This document shows positions 34,043 to 44,399 of a DNA stretch of 64,000 nt, one piece after another. The position numbers and the translations under genes were made by a program. The notes under the pieces are model-generated. The model worked only from the letters and a program-made list of their open reading frames with translations. It made no database searches and had not been told where the DNA came from. Origin of the DNA: an uncultured Pontibacter sp. (GTDB lineage Bacteria; Bacteroidota; Bacteroidia; Cytophagales; Hymenobacteraceae); the NCBI RefSeq assembly GCF_947495565.1, contig NZ_CANLZM010000003.1, positions 62,001 to 126,000 of the forward strand, read 5' to 3'. The number at the start of each line of letters is the position of its first letter. Position 1 is the stretch's first letter.

Positions 34043-35674
34043 TTACCTTACTTTATAAATCTGCACATGCTCATCTTTATGAACGCGTGGGTTTAGAAGG
34101 TGCAACAGCCTATCGTAAAGAGATGGGTTGATCGTATGTTCTAACGCTAAGCGCGGAAAAAGCTGGTGCAGGCGAGCCATGCGTTCGTCCATATCCTTTG
34201 TGCCTACCACCACCACGTAATCAGGTTTGTAGGGCGAGGCCGAAATCTCCTGCTGCAGCTCCTGCGGCGTTTTATCTTTATTTAAAGTATAAGCCATCAC
34301 AAAATCCGGGGGCAGCTGCTTTTGGCAGTGCAGGTACTCCTCCCACACCATGTCCTCATCAATTATATACTTGTCATACACGGCGCTGCTACGGCCCAGG
34401 TAAAAGAGCGGTGGTTTTTTAACACTGTGGTTGCCGAACTCTAGCACCACGCCATCTAAATTCTGCTTTTCGGATAAGTATACCAGCGGCGCTACGCGGC
34501 TTTTTTTAGTGTAAGTTAAAGCCATTCCTGTAGTAGCCAGCAGGTTCAGCACCCAGAAAAAAATCCAGGAGGCGGCCAGCAACTTACGGCGGTTTTGCCA
34601 GAAACCCGACTCGCGCACAAACTGCTGCCAGCCAATAACGCCCAGAATCATGATGAGCGGAAGCAGCGGAAGTATAAAACGCTCCTGCTTGTTCGGGAAC
34701 AGTGAGTGCGCCACAAAAAAGATCAAGCCACCCCAAAATAAAGCAGGTGCCAGCTTAGCTGTGCGGGCGTAACCCACCACCAGAAAAGCACTTACCGGCG
34801 GCACCAGAAAGCCAAGTATGGTTAACGCAAAACGGTATACCGGCCCGGAACTGAAGTCATTGGCGTGTTCGGAATTATACTGGTAATAAGCCACAATGGA
34901 GTGGAAAGGATAGTCGAAGAAGATGATATCGATAAGGCCCTGCACCAGAAAAGCGCCCACGGCAAAACCCAGCAGCACGGCCACCGCCTCGCGCCACTTG
35001 CGCTGGTACAGTAGCACCAGTCCGGCACCGGCGCCGAAAAGCACCGTGTGGTACCGGAACACAAAGGCCAGCGCAAATAAAAATCCTGCCCCAAAGTATG
35101 GCAGCCACTGTTTTTTCTCCGTCTGCTCCTGCTTCACCATCAGGTAAAAAGCGGCCAGGTAGGGCGGTATGCACACCATCTCTACCAAATTACGCACACT
35201 CATAAAGGGCATAAACCAGACCAGCGCCAGCATCAGGCCCACCAAACGCGCATTTGCCTTGCCCGATAAGCGCTCCGTTAGCTTGTAGCCAAAGTATACT
35301 ACCAGCAGCGAGTATAGCGCATGCACCACCCGCACCACCGTCATCTTCACCTCCGGGCTAAAAATACCCGCAGCCTCCAAAGTATAAAATATACCGTAGT
35401 GGAGGAGCACGTAAAGCATGCTGTGGCGCGGCGGCATCGGCTCGTTCAGCCACAGCGGAAATCCGTTCAGCCATCCCTGTGCAATAGTGATCACGTCAAA
35501 ATGGTCATCGCTGAAAGCAAAGCCTTTGGAGAAAAACGCAGCCAGCAAACGGATGGCCAACGCTATAATAAGTATAGTTGAGAGCGGAATAAGATAGCGC
35601 TCCTGTGGCTGGCCCAGTGTGGCTGCATCGGCGGTAAAGGCTTTGGCTACGGTTGATTTGGTGGTACTTTGCAT
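34043..35674 (-). CDS. Multi-spanning glycosyltransferase, GT22-like (mannosyltransferase type)
   Basis: A 543-residue inner-membrane protein with roughly ten helices. After the first helix it has FSDDHFDVITIAQGW, an acidic loop typical of GT-C enzymes, and PPRHSMLYVLL. The segment HSLFPNKQERFILPLLPL resembles the HKEERF motif of the GT22/Alg9-PigB family. The soluble C-terminal part (about 400-543) is alpha/beta. GT-C enzymes transfer sugars from polyprenyl-phosphate donors. It is divergent from the GDPD gene. Acceptor unknown. Confidence 0.8.
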   Translation of the reverse strand: MQSTTKSTVAKAFTADAATLGQPQERYLIPLSTILIIALAIRLLAAFFSKGFAFSDDHFDVITIAQGWLNGFPLWLNEPMPPRHSMLYVLLHYGIFYTLEAAGIFSPEVKMTVVRVVHALYSLLVVYFGYKLTERLSGKANARLVGLMLALVWFMPFMSVRNLVEMVCIPPYLAAFYLMVKQEQTEKKQWLPYFGAGFLFALAFVFRYHTVLFGAGAGLVLLYQRKWREAVAVLLGFAVGAFLVQGLIDIIFFDYPFHSIVAYYQYNSEHANDFSSGPVYRFALTILGFLVPPVSAFLVVGYARTAKLAPALFWGGLIFFVAHSLFPNKQERFILPLLPLIMILGVIGWQQFVRESGFWQNRRKLLAASWIFFWVLNLLATTGMALTYTKKSRVAPLVYLSEKQNLDGVVLEFGNHSVKKPPLFYLGRSSAVYDKYIIDEDMVWEEYLHCQKQLPPDFVMAYTLNKDKTPQELQQEISASPYKPDYVVVVGTKDMDERMARLHQLFPRLALEHTINPSLYDRLLHLLNPRVHKDEHVQIYKVR

Positions 35675-35684
35675 TTAACTAGAG

Positions 35685-36653
35685 TTGTGCGACTGCAAAT
35701 TTAACGGTAATTATAAAGATTCTGTGTTACCTTCGTTGTTAAATAAGACTTTTTCTGATTTGGCCTCTACACACCACCTGTCTAAGCGGAAATTGCCGCT
35801 GAAAGTGAAGCTTTTTATACTTGCCTTCGTGCTGCTGGCGCTGGCTGTTGGTGCCTGGCTGATGTATCGCCACGACGAGCTGCGTTACAAAGATGTGCAG
35901 GTGCTGGGCCACGCAGGTTCAGGTTTTTTCTCGCCGCTAAACCCGTTTAATCCACTGCCTTCCAATAGCATGGCTTCCATAAAAAAAGCAATGGAGCAGG
36001 ATGGTGCCGATGGCGTAGAGATAGACGTGCAACTGAGCCAGGACGGCGTGCCTATACTTTATCATGATGTAACGCTGGAAAGTATGACTAGCGCTAATGG
36101 AATTATAGATAACCTGCCGGCTGCAGAGGTAGTGGGGCTAAAGTATAAAGGCGGCTTTTTTTATGATCTTTTTCAGGAGGAGGAAATCATTGCCTTGGAG
36201 ACTTTGCTGCAGCATTTCAGTACGTACAGTGAGCTGCCTTACCTGCACATAGACCTGCGCAACCATAACCCGGCGCGCCATTTATATTACGCTCATACAC
36301 TGATGGCTATGTTGCGTAAGTATGATTACCCGTTGCCAAAAGTGGTGTTTATATCGCCTAACCCTGATTTCCTGAATGCCTTCGGGGAAGTAGAGCCAGA
36401 GGCGCAATTGATGATAGACACGGCCGGAAACTTTGAGCAGGCGCTGCAAACCGCACAGCGGCATAAGTTCTTCGGCATCTGCGCCAACGGCCGCAATACA
36501 TCGGCCGAGCAGGTAGCACGGGCAAAAGAGGCAGGGCTGAAGGTGGCGCTTTTCGGCGGAAAATCGCGCTCGCGCATTTCCAAGATGATCAACATGAAAC
36601 CTGATGCCATACAAACAGATAATGTGGCTGCCATGCGCGATATGCTGGACTAG
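35685..36653 (+). CDS. Glycerophosphodiester phosphodiesterase family protein
   Basis: A membrane-anchored GDPD of up to 322 residues. Only TTG or GTG codons are available near the 5' end, so the start is uncertain; a GTG near 35724 is another choice. One transmembrane helix (KLFILAFVLLALAVGAWLMY, about 42-61) precedes the TIM-barrel domain. The usual HRG is replaced by HAG (VLGHAGSGFF, about 75). EIDVQLSQDGVPILYHD keeps the metal acids and the second histidine. It hydrolyses glycerophosphodiesters to glycerol 3-phosphate if active. Confidence 0.82.
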   Translation: MCDCKFNGNYKDSVLPSLLNKTFSDLASTHHLSKRKLPLKVKLFILAFVLLALAVGAWLMYRHDELRYKDVQVLGHAGSGFFSPLNPFNPLPSNSMASIKKAMEQDGADGVEIDVQLSQDGVPILYHDVTLESMTSANGIIDNLPAAEVVGLKYKGGFFYDLFQEEEIIALETLLQHFSTYSELPYLHIDLRNHNPARHLYYAHTLMAMLRKYDYPLPKVVFISPNPDFLNAFGEVEPEAQLMIDTAGNFEQALQTAQRHKFFGICANGRNTSAEQVARAKEAGLKVALFGGKSRSRISKMINMKPDAIQTDNVAAMRDMLD

Positions 36654-36709
36654 CCGGAGCGTGCGTTAACATCTTTGCGGCAGATAAAGCAAACCAAGGC
36701 TAAGATTAT

Positions 36710-36717
36710 TACATTTG
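36710..36717 (+). promoter_or_regulatory. -7 box of the aspS promoter
   Basis: TACATTTG fits TAnnTTTG and lies 28 bases before the aspS start codon. No TTG is at the expected distance upstream, so confidence is moderate. Confidence 0.35.
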
Positions 36718-36744
36718 CATAAAACTATACAAGTAGACTATACT

Positions 36745-38505
36745 ATGTTCCGAACACATACTTGCGGCGAGCTTCGCCTGGATAACGTTGGCGAAGAGGT
36801 AATATTAACAGGTTGGGTACAGCGCTTGCGCGATAAGGGCGGCATGCTGTGGGTAGACCTGCGCGACCGGTACGGCATAACGCAGCTGACAATGGAAGAA
36901 GGCATTACGCCTGCCGAAATTATGGAACAGGCCCGTAACCTGGGTCGTGAGTATGTAATAAAAGTTGTGGGCAAGGTAATAGAGCGCTATTCCAAGAACG
37001 ACAAGATTCCGACCGGCGATATTGAGCTGCATGTAGCGAAGATCGTGGTGCTGAACCCGGCTAAATTACCTCCGTTTCTGATTGAGGATGAGACGGATGG
37101 CGGCGACGACCTACGCATGAAGTACCGCTATCTGGACCTGCGCCGCGCCCCGGTGCGCCGTAACCTGGAGCTGCGCCACCGCATGATGCGCGAAACCCGC
37201 GCCTACCTGGATGGCCGTCACTTTATAGAGGTGGAAACGCCATATTTGATCAAATCTACGCCAGAAGGTGCCCGCGACTTTGTGGTGCCTAGCCGCATGA
37301 ACGCCGGTGAGTTTTACGCCCTGCCGCAGTCGCCGCAAACGTTTAAGCAGCTGCTCATGGTATCCGGTTTCGATAAGTATTTCCAGATCGTGAAGTGCTT
37401 CCGCGACGAAGACCTGCGCGCTGACCGCCAGCCGGAGTTTACCCAAATCGACTGCGAAATGTCTTTTGTGAGCCAGGAAGACATCCTGAATACCTTCGAA
37501 GGATTTATCAGGCACCTGTTTGATAAAGTAAAAGGTGTAAAAATTGAAAAGTTGCCGCGCATGACTTATGCCGATGCTATGAAGTACTATGGCTCCGATA
37601 AACCGGATACGCGCTTCGACATGCGTTTTGTTGAGCTCAATCCACTCGTTAAAAATAAAGGCTTCAAGGTTTTTGATGACGCTGAACTGGTTGTTGGTAT
37701 CTGTGCCCAAAACGCTGCCAGCTATACCCGCAAGCAGCTCGATGAACTGACTGACTTTGTGAAGCGCCCGCAAATCGGTGCCACTGGCCTGGTTTATGCC
37801 CGCGTAAACGAAGACAGAAGTATAAAATCATCGGTTGATAAGTTTTATACCGCAGAGGACCTGCAGGAGTGGGCAACCGCATTTAACGCAAAGCCAGGAG
37901 ATCTTATACTTATTCTTGCCGGTGACGCAGACAGAACTCGCAAAGCCTTGAACGAGCTACGCCTGGAAATGGGCACACGCCTTGGCCTGCGCGATAAGAA
38001 TGTATTCTCACCGCTTTGGGTGGTTGATTTTCCGCTGCTGGAGTGGGACGAGGAAAGCAAGCGCTACCATGCCATGCACCACCCGTTCACGTCGCCGAAG
38101 CCGGAGGATGTGGAGCTAATTGATGATCGCCCGGGTGATATCCGAGCGAACGCTTATGACATGGTTATTAATGGCGTGGAAGTAGGCGGTGGTTCTATCC
38201 GTATCCACGACCGCAGGCTGCAGGAGCAGATGTTCCGTTTGCTGGGCTTCTCTAAAACAGAGGCTGAGGCGCAGTTCGGCTTCCTGATGAATGCCTTTGA
38301 GTACGGTGCGCCGCCGCACGGTGGCATCGCTTTCGGATTCGACCGCCTGTGCTCGCTCTTCGGTGGTTCAGATTCTATCCGTGATTATATTGCCTTCCCG
38401 AAGAACAACTCTGGCCGCGATGTGATGATTGATGCCCCAGCCCCAATTGCGGATGCACAACTCGATGAATTACACATAAGTATGAAAAACCTGCCAAAAG
38501 GGTAA
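36745..38505 (+). CDS. aspS: Aspartyl-tRNA synthetase
   Basis: A 586-residue class II synthetase that charges tRNA-Asp. The start at 36745 ([14 protein letters not shown]) is the family start. The order is an OB-fold anticodon-binding domain (about 1-105, [19 protein letters not shown]), the catalytic domain with motif 2 [18 protein letters not shown] (about 220) and motif 3 [15 protein letters not shown] (about 530), and the bacterial GAD insertion (about 290-410). Length is typical. Whether it also charges tRNA-Asn cannot be judged from here. Confidence 0.97.
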   Translation: MFRTHTCGELRLDNVGEEVILTGWVQRLRDKGGMLWVDLRDRYGITQLTMEEGITPAEIMEQARNLGREYVIKVVGKVIERYSKNDKIPTGDIELHVAKIVVLNPAKLPPFLIEDETDGGDDLRMKYRYLDLRRAPVRRNLELRHRMMRETRAYLDGRHFIEVETPYLIKSTPEGARDFVVPSRMNAGEFYALPQSPQTFKQLLMVSGFDKYFQIVKCFRDEDLRADRQPEFTQIDCEMSFVSQEDILNTFEGFIRHLFDKVKGVKIEKLPRMTYADAMKYYGSDKPDTRFDMRFVELNPLVKNKGFKVFDDAELVVGICAQNAASYTRKQLDELTDFVKRPQIGATGLVYARVNEDRSIKSSVDKFYTAEDLQEWATAFNAKPGDLILILAGDADRTRKALNELRLEMGTRLGLRDKNVFSPLWVVDFPLLEWDEESKRYHAMHHPFTSPKPEDVELIDDRPGDIRANAYDMVINGVEVGGGSIRIHDRRLQEQMFRLLGFSKTEAEAQFGFLMNAFEYGAPPHGGIAFGFDRLCSLFGGSDSIRDYIAFPKNNSGRDVMIDAPAPIADAQLDELHISMKNLPKG

Positions 38506-38916
38506 CATCTGCTTATTTAAAATATAGGAAGTCCTGCTACTGGTTTTCAGTGGCGGGACTTCTTTTTTATCCCCAATTCATACTTCTATCCGTCAGTAAT
38601 GTGAATAACCGTGTGGATTCAAGTATAAAATCGACCTTTATCCACGATTAAAAGTATAAATCGCTATAGGGTTGTGGATATGTGGATAACTGGTGTTGAT
38701 AGGTTGTTGTGTAGTCGGAAGGGAGGGGTTTACAGATTTTACACTTTGTTCGGTGGAAGCATATGCTTTACAAGAAATACCTATGAGCATAATAAAAGCT
38801 ATACTTGGGAGTCTTTAATATGCCCAATTTAAGGTGCAGTTCAATCCGAAGAGTATAAAACGAAAAAGGGACTGCCTTTTCCAAAGCAGTCCCTTTTAAT
38901 AAGTATAAAATTTATA
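38506..38916. other. Intergenic region with a cluster of DnaA-box-like sequences
   Basis: Between the convergent aspS and nuoN genes there is no gene. After a terminator-like hairpin (GAAGTCCTGCTAC / GTGGCGGGACTTC, 38528-38562) it holds four DnaA-box-like nonamers: TGTGGATTC (38612), TTATCCACG (38638), TGTGGATAT (38673) and a perfect TGTGGATAA (38681). Many AAGTATA words are also present. It could be a DnaA-binding site or an origin; see findings. Confidence 0.45.
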
Positions 38917-40305
38917 CTAGATCAGCTCACTAACAAGTGCAGGAGCTATACCCAATAGAATTGTCAGGATGGTAATGAAGATTAAAGTGAAAGAAGCGAA
39001 GCTGCCAACTTCAATTTCCTCTTCGTTTGCGGCTGGCTGCATGTACATGGCAATCACTACACGGAAGTAGTAGTAAATACCTACGGCAGCAAGTATAACC
39101 GCAAGGATTACCAGCCACAGCATATCCGGGTTCTGCAGCACGGCAGAGAACACGAAGAACTTACCGAAGAAGCCAGCCGTCAACGGAATACCAGCCAGTG
39201 ACATCATCGAAACCGTCATGGCGAAAGCCAGTAGCGGGTTTGTTTTGCCCAATCCGTTAAAAGCTTCATAGTCGGCGCTGTTGCGCTGGTCCTGCACCAT
39301 TTTCAGCACGCCAAAGGCCGCAATGGTAGCTGTAGAGTATGCCGCAGAATAGAAGAGGATAGAGGCATCCGAAGCTTCGTTAAAGGCAACCAGCGCCATC
39401 AGCAGGTAACCTGCATGCGAGATGCTGGAATAAGCCATCATACGCTTAAAGCTTGTTTGGATCACTGCTCCAATGTTACCGACTACCAGCGTCAGTACAG
39501 TTATAGCAACCAATGTAGGGAACCAAGTAGTATAAGCAGCAGCAAAGGCTGCAACCATTAACTTATAGAATGCTGCAACACCTGCCGTCTTAACCACAGT
39601 AGACATAAACGCTGTGAAGAAAGTCGGTGTGCCGTCATATACATCAGGTGCCCAGAAATGGAACGGAGCGGCCGAAATTTTAAAGGAAATACCGATTACC
39701 AGCACCAGGATACCTAATACAAACATAGAGTTCATCAGGCCATCAGGCCCAATACCTGCCTGTGCAGCGCTAATCTCCGCGATGCTGAAAGTACCGGTGG
39801 CTCCGTAAATCATCACAATGCCAAAAAGCATAATGCCTGTGAAGAAAGAACCCATCAGGAAGTACTTCAGAGCGGCTTCGTTAGAGCGAAGGCTCCTTTT
39901 GTCGCTACCGGCAAGTATGTACATGGCAATGGAAAGAATCTCAATGCCGATGAACAGCATGATCAGGTTCTCGTAGCTCACCATCATAACGGAGCCCACC
40001 AACGAGAACAGGAGCAGCGAGTAGTATTCAGCAAGGTTGGAGTCAGCCTCATCAACAAAGCGCTGGGAGAAAGGCAGCAGCAGCAGTGTAGACAGTGTCA
40101 TGATACCTGTAAAAGCCACCGCATAATTATCGATGGTAAGCATGTTGCTGAAATAGCTCTGTGTATCGTTCCAGTCCAGCAGGTTAACGCCAAACACCAC
40201 TAATAAGAACAGCAGCACCAGCGGTAGCAGTACCTTTTTATTCTTTGCAAATCCTACAAAGAGGTTAATGATACCAAAGACAGATAGAAGTATGATCGAG
40301 GTCAT
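38917..40305 (-). CDS. nuoN: NADH-quinone oxidoreductase subunit N
   Basis: A 462-residue antiporter-like membrane subunit of complex I, which pumps protons while electrons pass from NADH to menaquinone. It has fourteen helices and the Proton_antipo_M core, with conserved glutamate in LIMLFIGIEILSIAMYIL and lysine and histidine residues in RMMAYSSISHAGYLLMAL (about 290). It is the last gene of the downstream half of the nuo operon, 42 bases after nuoM. Confidence 0.96.
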   Translation of the reverse strand: MTSIILLSVFGIINLFVGFAKNKKVLLPLVLLFLLVVFGVNLLDWNDTQSYFSNMLTIDNYAVAFTGIMTLSTLLLLPFSQRFVDEADSNLAEYYSLLLFSLVGSVMMVSYENLIMLFIGIEILSIAMYILAGSDKRSLRSNEAALKYFLMGSFFTGIMLFGIVMIYGATGTFSIAEISAAQAGIGPDGLMNSMFVLGILVLVIGISFKISAAPFHFWAPDVYDGTPTFFTAFMSTVVKTAGVAAFYKLMVAAFAAAYTTWFPTLVAITVLTLVVGNIGAVIQTSFKRMMAYSSISHAGYLLMALVAFNEASDASILFYSAAYSTATIAAFGVLKMVQDQRNSADYEAFNGLGKTNPLLAFAMTVSMMSLAGIPLTAGFFGKFFVFSAVLQNPDMLWLVILAVILAAVGIYYYFRVVIAMYMQPAANEEEIEVGSFASFTLIFITILTILLGIAPALVSELI

Positions 40306-40346
40306 GTCGTCGTATTTCTGTGAATTTCTATATTCTCTATTGCCGC

Positions 40347-41798
40347 TTAGCGGTTAATGATGCTCAGCAGGTTGTTAACCGCAGGCTCTGAGATGCTCAG
40401 GAAAGTGTTCGGGAACAAACCGATCCAGAAAACCATGATTACCAGCGGAATCAGCACAGCCTTCTCGTTCAGCGTCAGGTCTGTAAAGTTTTCCGTTAGT
40501 TCAGATTTTGTACCGAACATCACACCCTGGAACATGCGCAGCATATACACGGCACCAAGTATAATAGTAAGACCGGCCACGCCACCAAACCAGGCATTGT
40601 ACTGGAACACACCTGAAAGCAGCAGGAACTCACCCACGAAACCGTTTGTGAGCGGCAGGGCCACCGAACCCAGCATCAGAATCATGAAGAAGATCGAAAG
40701 GCCTTTTGCGTTTTGGGTAATACCGCCTAAGCTGGTAATCTCTCTGGTATTGGTGCGGCTGAAAATGATATCGATGATGAAGAACAGACCAACTACGTTG
40801 ATACCGTGGCTCAGCATCTGGATAACACCACCCTGCAAACCCTGCTCGTTCAGCGTGAAAATACCGGCAGCAATCAGGCCAACGTGTGCGATGGAAGAAT
40901 AAGCGATCAGGCGCTTCAGGTCGCGCTGGCGAATAGCAATGATGGATGCGTAAACAATACCGATAATGGCCAAAACCAGCACTACTTCATCCCATTGGCT
41001 AACGCCAAAAGGAACTACTGGCAGCAACCAGCGCAGCACACCGTAAATACCCATTTTCAGCATAATGCCTGAAAGCAGCATGGTTGCCTGTGCCGGCGAC
41101 TCTGTGTAGGTATCCGGCTGCCAAGTATGGAACGGGAATATTGGCATCTTAATAGCGAAAGCGATAAACAGGAACCAGAAGATCCAGCTCTGCGACTCGC
41201 TAGAAAGTGACAGCTGATAAAATGCGTTTACATCTGAAGAGTGCGTGCCCGGTGTCTGTAAGTATAAGTATACAAAGGCAGCCAGCATAAACAGCGAACC
41301 GAAGATCGTGTACACGAAGAACTTAAACGTAACCCGGATTCTGTCGGTACCGCCCCAAACCGCAGCGATAAAGTAGATCGGAATCAGCGCCACCTCCCAC
41401 ATAAAGTAGAACAGGAAAGCATCCATAGCCACAAAAACCCCGATCAGGCCTGTCTGCATGAACAGGATAAGAGCGTAGAAAACGTTAGGGTTCTTATAAT
41501 CGTGCTTGTAAGACGAAAGAATGATCAGCGGCACCAAAAAAGTTGTCAGCAGGACCATCAGCAGGCTAATGCCGTCCATCCCGATGCTAAAGCTGATGCC
41601 TGCGCTTTCAATCCAGGGTAAGCTGAGGGCTAGCTGGGTAGCACCGCTTTGGGTGTTAAATGCTGAGAGAGCGAAAAGTGACAACGCAAATTCTACGAGC
41701 GCTGCTACAAAAGCCACTTTCTTGGCACCCTGTCCTTTAATAAGCAGCACCAGAAGCGCAGCAAGGGCAGGCCAGAAAAGTAATAGAGCTGTATTCAT
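40347..41798 (-). CDS. nuoM: NADH-quinone oxidoreductase subunit M
   Basis: A 483-residue antiporter-like subunit of complex I. The proton-channel residues are in FYFMWEVALIPIYFIAAVWGG (glutamate of the fifth helix) and DLKRLIAYSSIAHVGLIAAG (about 310), and the FHTWQPDTYTESPAQATMLL segment is typical of NuoM. It starts 12 bases after nuoL and is in the same transcript. Confidence 0.96.
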   Translation of the reverse strand: MNTALLLFWPALAALLVLLIKGQGAKKVAFVAALVEFALSLFALSAFNTQSGATQLALSLPWIESAGISFSIGMDGISLLMVLLTTFLVPLIILSSYKHDYKNPNVFYALILFMQTGLIGVFVAMDAFLFYFMWEVALIPIYFIAAVWGGTDRIRVTFKFFVYTIFGSLFMLAAFVYLYLQTPGTHSSDVNAFYQLSLSSESQSWIFWFLFIAFAIKMPIFPFHTWQPDTYTESPAQATMLLSGIMLKMGIYGVLRWLLPVVPFGVSQWDEVVLVLAIIGIVYASIIAIRQRDLKRLIAYSSIAHVGLIAAGIFTLNEQGLQGGVIQMLSHGINVVGLFFIIDIIFSRTNTREITSLGGITQNAKGLSIFFMILMLGSVALPLTNGFVGEFLLLSGVFQYNAWFGGVAGLTIILGAVYMLRMFQGVMFGTKSELTENFTDLTLNEKAVLIPLVIMVFWIGLFPNTFLSISEPAVNNLLSIINR

Positions 41799-41810
41799 CT
41801 TCTAAGAGCC

Positions 41811-43775
41811 TTATCCGATAAAGAAGTTTAAAAATAAAATCAAGACGATGCTGAACACCATCACCATCAGGTAAAAACCGATAGCACCGCTTTGTGCATA
41901 GCGTAATGTGCGGCTGCTGTAGGTAGTCAGCTTTCCGAACCCATTCACAATGCCGTCAACCACTATCACATCCAGTACACGGTGGAATGTAGCCGACAGC
42001 CACATCAACGGACGCACAATAATAGTATCGTTAATCTCGTCGATGTAATATTTGTTGTAAATCAGGTTATGGATAGGGGAGAGCTTGGTGCCTTCTGCAG
42101 CCGGAACAGACTTTTTACTTACATACATGACATAGGCCATACCTGCGGCTACCAAGGCTACAACTACAGAGATACCCATTAGCAGCCACTCTGTAGCATG
42201 GTCGAGGTGCATTGGCTCTACAGCGGCAGGGTTGGCTACGCGTGCAAAATCATAAATAGGAGACAGGTAGTTCTGCATCACGTGCAGGTTCTCTCCAAAT
42301 ACCGGCGGAATCCCAAGGAAACCACCCACGGTAGAAAGTATAGCCAGCACAATTAGCGGTAACGTCATGGAGAGCGGTGACTCGTGCAGGTGGCTCTTCT
42401 GAGACTCTGTACCTCTAAATGTTCCGAAGAAGGTCAGGAACACAAGACGGAACATATAGAAGGAGGTCATAAATGAGGCTAAAACGCCCAGACCCCACAG
42501 CAATTTGCTATGCTGCCATACGTGCGCCAGCAACTCGTCTTTAGAGAAGAAGCCTGCAAACGGAGGGATACCTGCAATAGCCAGTGTACCGATCAGGAAA
42601 GTGACAAAGGTAACCGGCAAATATTTGCGTAAGCCACCCATGCTGCGGATGTCCTGCTCGTTGCTCATGGCATGGATCACAGAACCGGCACCCAAGAAGA
42701 GTAGCGCCTTGAAGAACGCATGCGTCAGTACGTGGAAGATAGACGAAGAAAAGGCCATTACACCCAGCGCCAGGAACATATAGCCCAACTGCGATACGGT
42801 AGAGTAAGCCAGTACCTTTTTAATGTCGTTTTGCGCCAGTCCGATAGTAGCTGCTAATAGCGCGGTGGCTACACCCACAATGGCAATAACTTCCAGCGTA
42901 GTAGGAGCCAGCACGTACAGTACGTTAGAGCGCAATACCATGTAAATACCCGCCGTTACCATGGTAGCGGCGTGGATTAGAGCAGAAACCGGCGTAGGGC
43001 CTGCCATCGCGTCCGGAAGCCAGGTAAACAACGGAATCTGTGCGCTTTTACCCATCGCACCAACAAACAGGAGCAAAGTTATAGCGATCATCACACCAGA
43101 GTCTATACCTCCTGTGTAGTTAGCGGCTTCAGCAAAAACCTGCGGATAGCTAACTGAACCGAACGTGATAAAGATCAGGAATATACCCAGCAGGAAGCCA
43201 AGGTCACCGATACGGTTCATCACAAAAGCTTTCTTAGCGGCGTTGTTATAGCTGGTGTTCTTGTTCCAAAAGCCGATTAGCAGGTAAGAGCAAAGGCCCA
43301 CACCTTCCCAGCCCACAAACATCATCACATAGTTGGAGCCCATCACGAGCAGCAGCATCGAGAACATGAATAGGTTAATGAAGGCGAAGAACTTACCGAA
43401 GTTCTCGTCGTGGCTCATGTACCCGGCCGAGTATAGGTGAATCAGGAAACCAATTCCGGTTACCATCAGCATCATCAGCAGCGTCAGCTGGTCAACCAGA
43501 AAGGAGAAGCCAATGCGCATGTCGCCCACCGAAATCCAGTTATAGTAGTCAACCATGTAGGCACGGCTGCCATTGGATGTGAAATCAAGGAACAGGTAAA
43601 CAGTAATTAGGAAAGAAGCCAGCACGGTGCTGCAACCAATAAAGCTTACCAGGCCTTTGGCGATAGTGCGGTTACCTAGTCCGTTAATTAGGAAGCCAGC
43701 CAGCGGCAGCAACGGAATCAGTAGACAAAGCAGTGCCATCCCCTGGTTGTTAATCGGCATTACAATCTCTTGCAT
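41811..43775 (-). CDS. nuoL: NADH-quinone oxidoreductase subunit L
   Basis: A 654-residue subunit, the most distal antiporter-like module of complex I. It has sixteen helices; MFVGWEGVGLCSYLLIGFW holds the conserved glutamate and DIKKVLAYSTVSQLGYMFLALG the conserved lysine. The C-terminal extension after about 530 forms the long lateral helix and the last anchor. The start may be at 43775 or at the ATG 15 bases later (MPINNQGMALL). Confidence 0.96.
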   Translation of the reverse strand: MQEIVMPINNQGMALLCLLIPLLPLAGFLINGLGNRTIAKGLVSFIGCSTVLASFLITVYLFLDFTSNGSRAYMVDYYNWISVGDMRIGFSFLVDQLTLLMMLMVTGIGFLIHLYSAGYMSHDENFGKFFAFINLFMFSMLLLVMGSNYVMMFVGWEGVGLCSYLLIGFWNKNTSYNNAAKKAFVMNRIGDLGFLLGIFLIFITFGSVSYPQVFAEAANYTGGIDSGVMIAITLLLFVGAMGKSAQIPLFTWLPDAMAGPTPVSALIHAATMVTAGIYMVLRSNVLYVLAPTTLEVIAIVGVATALLAATIGLAQNDIKKVLAYSTVSQLGYMFLALGVMAFSSSIFHVLTHAFFKALLFLGAGSVIHAMSNEQDIRSMGGLRKYLPVTFVTFLIGTLAIAGIPPFAGFFSKDELLAHVWQHSKLLWGLGVLASFMTSFYMFRLVFLTFFGTFRGTESQKSHLHESPLSMTLPLIVLAILSTVGGFLGIPPVFGENLHVMQNYLSPIYDFARVANPAAVEPMHLDHATEWLLMGISVVVALVAAGMAYVMYVSKKSVPAAEGTKLSPIHNLIYNKYYIDEINDTIIVRPLMWLSATFHRVLDVIVVDGIVNGFGKLTTYSSRTLRYAQSGAIGFYLMVMVFSIVLILFLNFFIG

Positions 43776-43815
43776 CTGTATAAGGGTTTAAGCTAGTCAG
43801 CGTATATGAAGGCTG

Positions 43816-44145
43816 TTACCACTTCAGGTAGTTCAGCAGTTGTACATCGGTAGAGCGGATGTTGCGGTAAGTCATCACAATAATGGCCAGGCCCACGCAA
43901 ACTTCTGCGGCGGCCACTGCCATGATAAAGAAAACAAACACTTGTGCATTGGCATCGCCTCTGTAAGAAGCCAAGGCTGTAAGTAGCAGATTTACAGCGT
44001 TCAGCATCAGCTCCACACACATAAAAATCACAATGGCGTTGCGGCGCGTCAATACTCCGATAACACCAATTACAAAAAGAGCCGCGCTGAAAAACAGGTA
44101 ATAATCTAATGGGATGGTCCGGATGACCTCAGGTATGTTGTTCAT
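43816..44145 (-). CDS. nuoK: NADH-quinone oxidoreductase subunit K
   Basis: A 109-residue subunit with three helices, the smallest antiporter-related subunit. The two conserved membrane glutamates are in [16 protein letters not shown] and [13 protein letters not shown]. The ATG at 44145 ([19 protein letters not shown]) gives the family length; an upstream frame adds 14 unsupported residues. It is the first gene of the second nuo unit and has its own -7 box. Confidence 0.95.
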   Translation of the reverse strand: MNNIPEVIRTIPLDYYLFFSAALFVIGVIGVLTRRNAIVIFMCVELMLNAVNLLLTALASYRGDANAQVFVFFIMAVAAAEVCVGLAIIVMTYRNIRSTDVQLLNYLKW

Positions 44146-44198
44146 TTTCTGTGTGGCTGAACGTATTACTCTTAAATTACGATCCAAAAATCAAGTCG

Positions 44199-44206
44199 CA
44201 AAGTTA
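44199..44206 (-). promoter_or_regulatory. -7 box of a second nuo promoter, before nuoK
   Basis: Minus-strand TAACTTTG fits TAnnTTTG, about 54 bases before the nuoK start. The -33 region is not a clean TTG. A separate promoter is expected because a gene on the opposite strand splits the operon here. Confidence 0.45.
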
Positions 44207-44399
44207 TCCCCATTTTTGTAAAAACCATAACATATTTCCTATTCTTATTGGGCGTGCAGGTGCCGGAAAGCCCTGCTTTTTCCATTGTTGGTGGCTATTC
44301 TTACATATTTTTTGATTTTCCTTTTCTGAAAGCGGCACCTTTGTGTTTTTATACTTTTGGGCTGTGTTTGCGTAGCTATGGAAGTTACACTTGATACTT

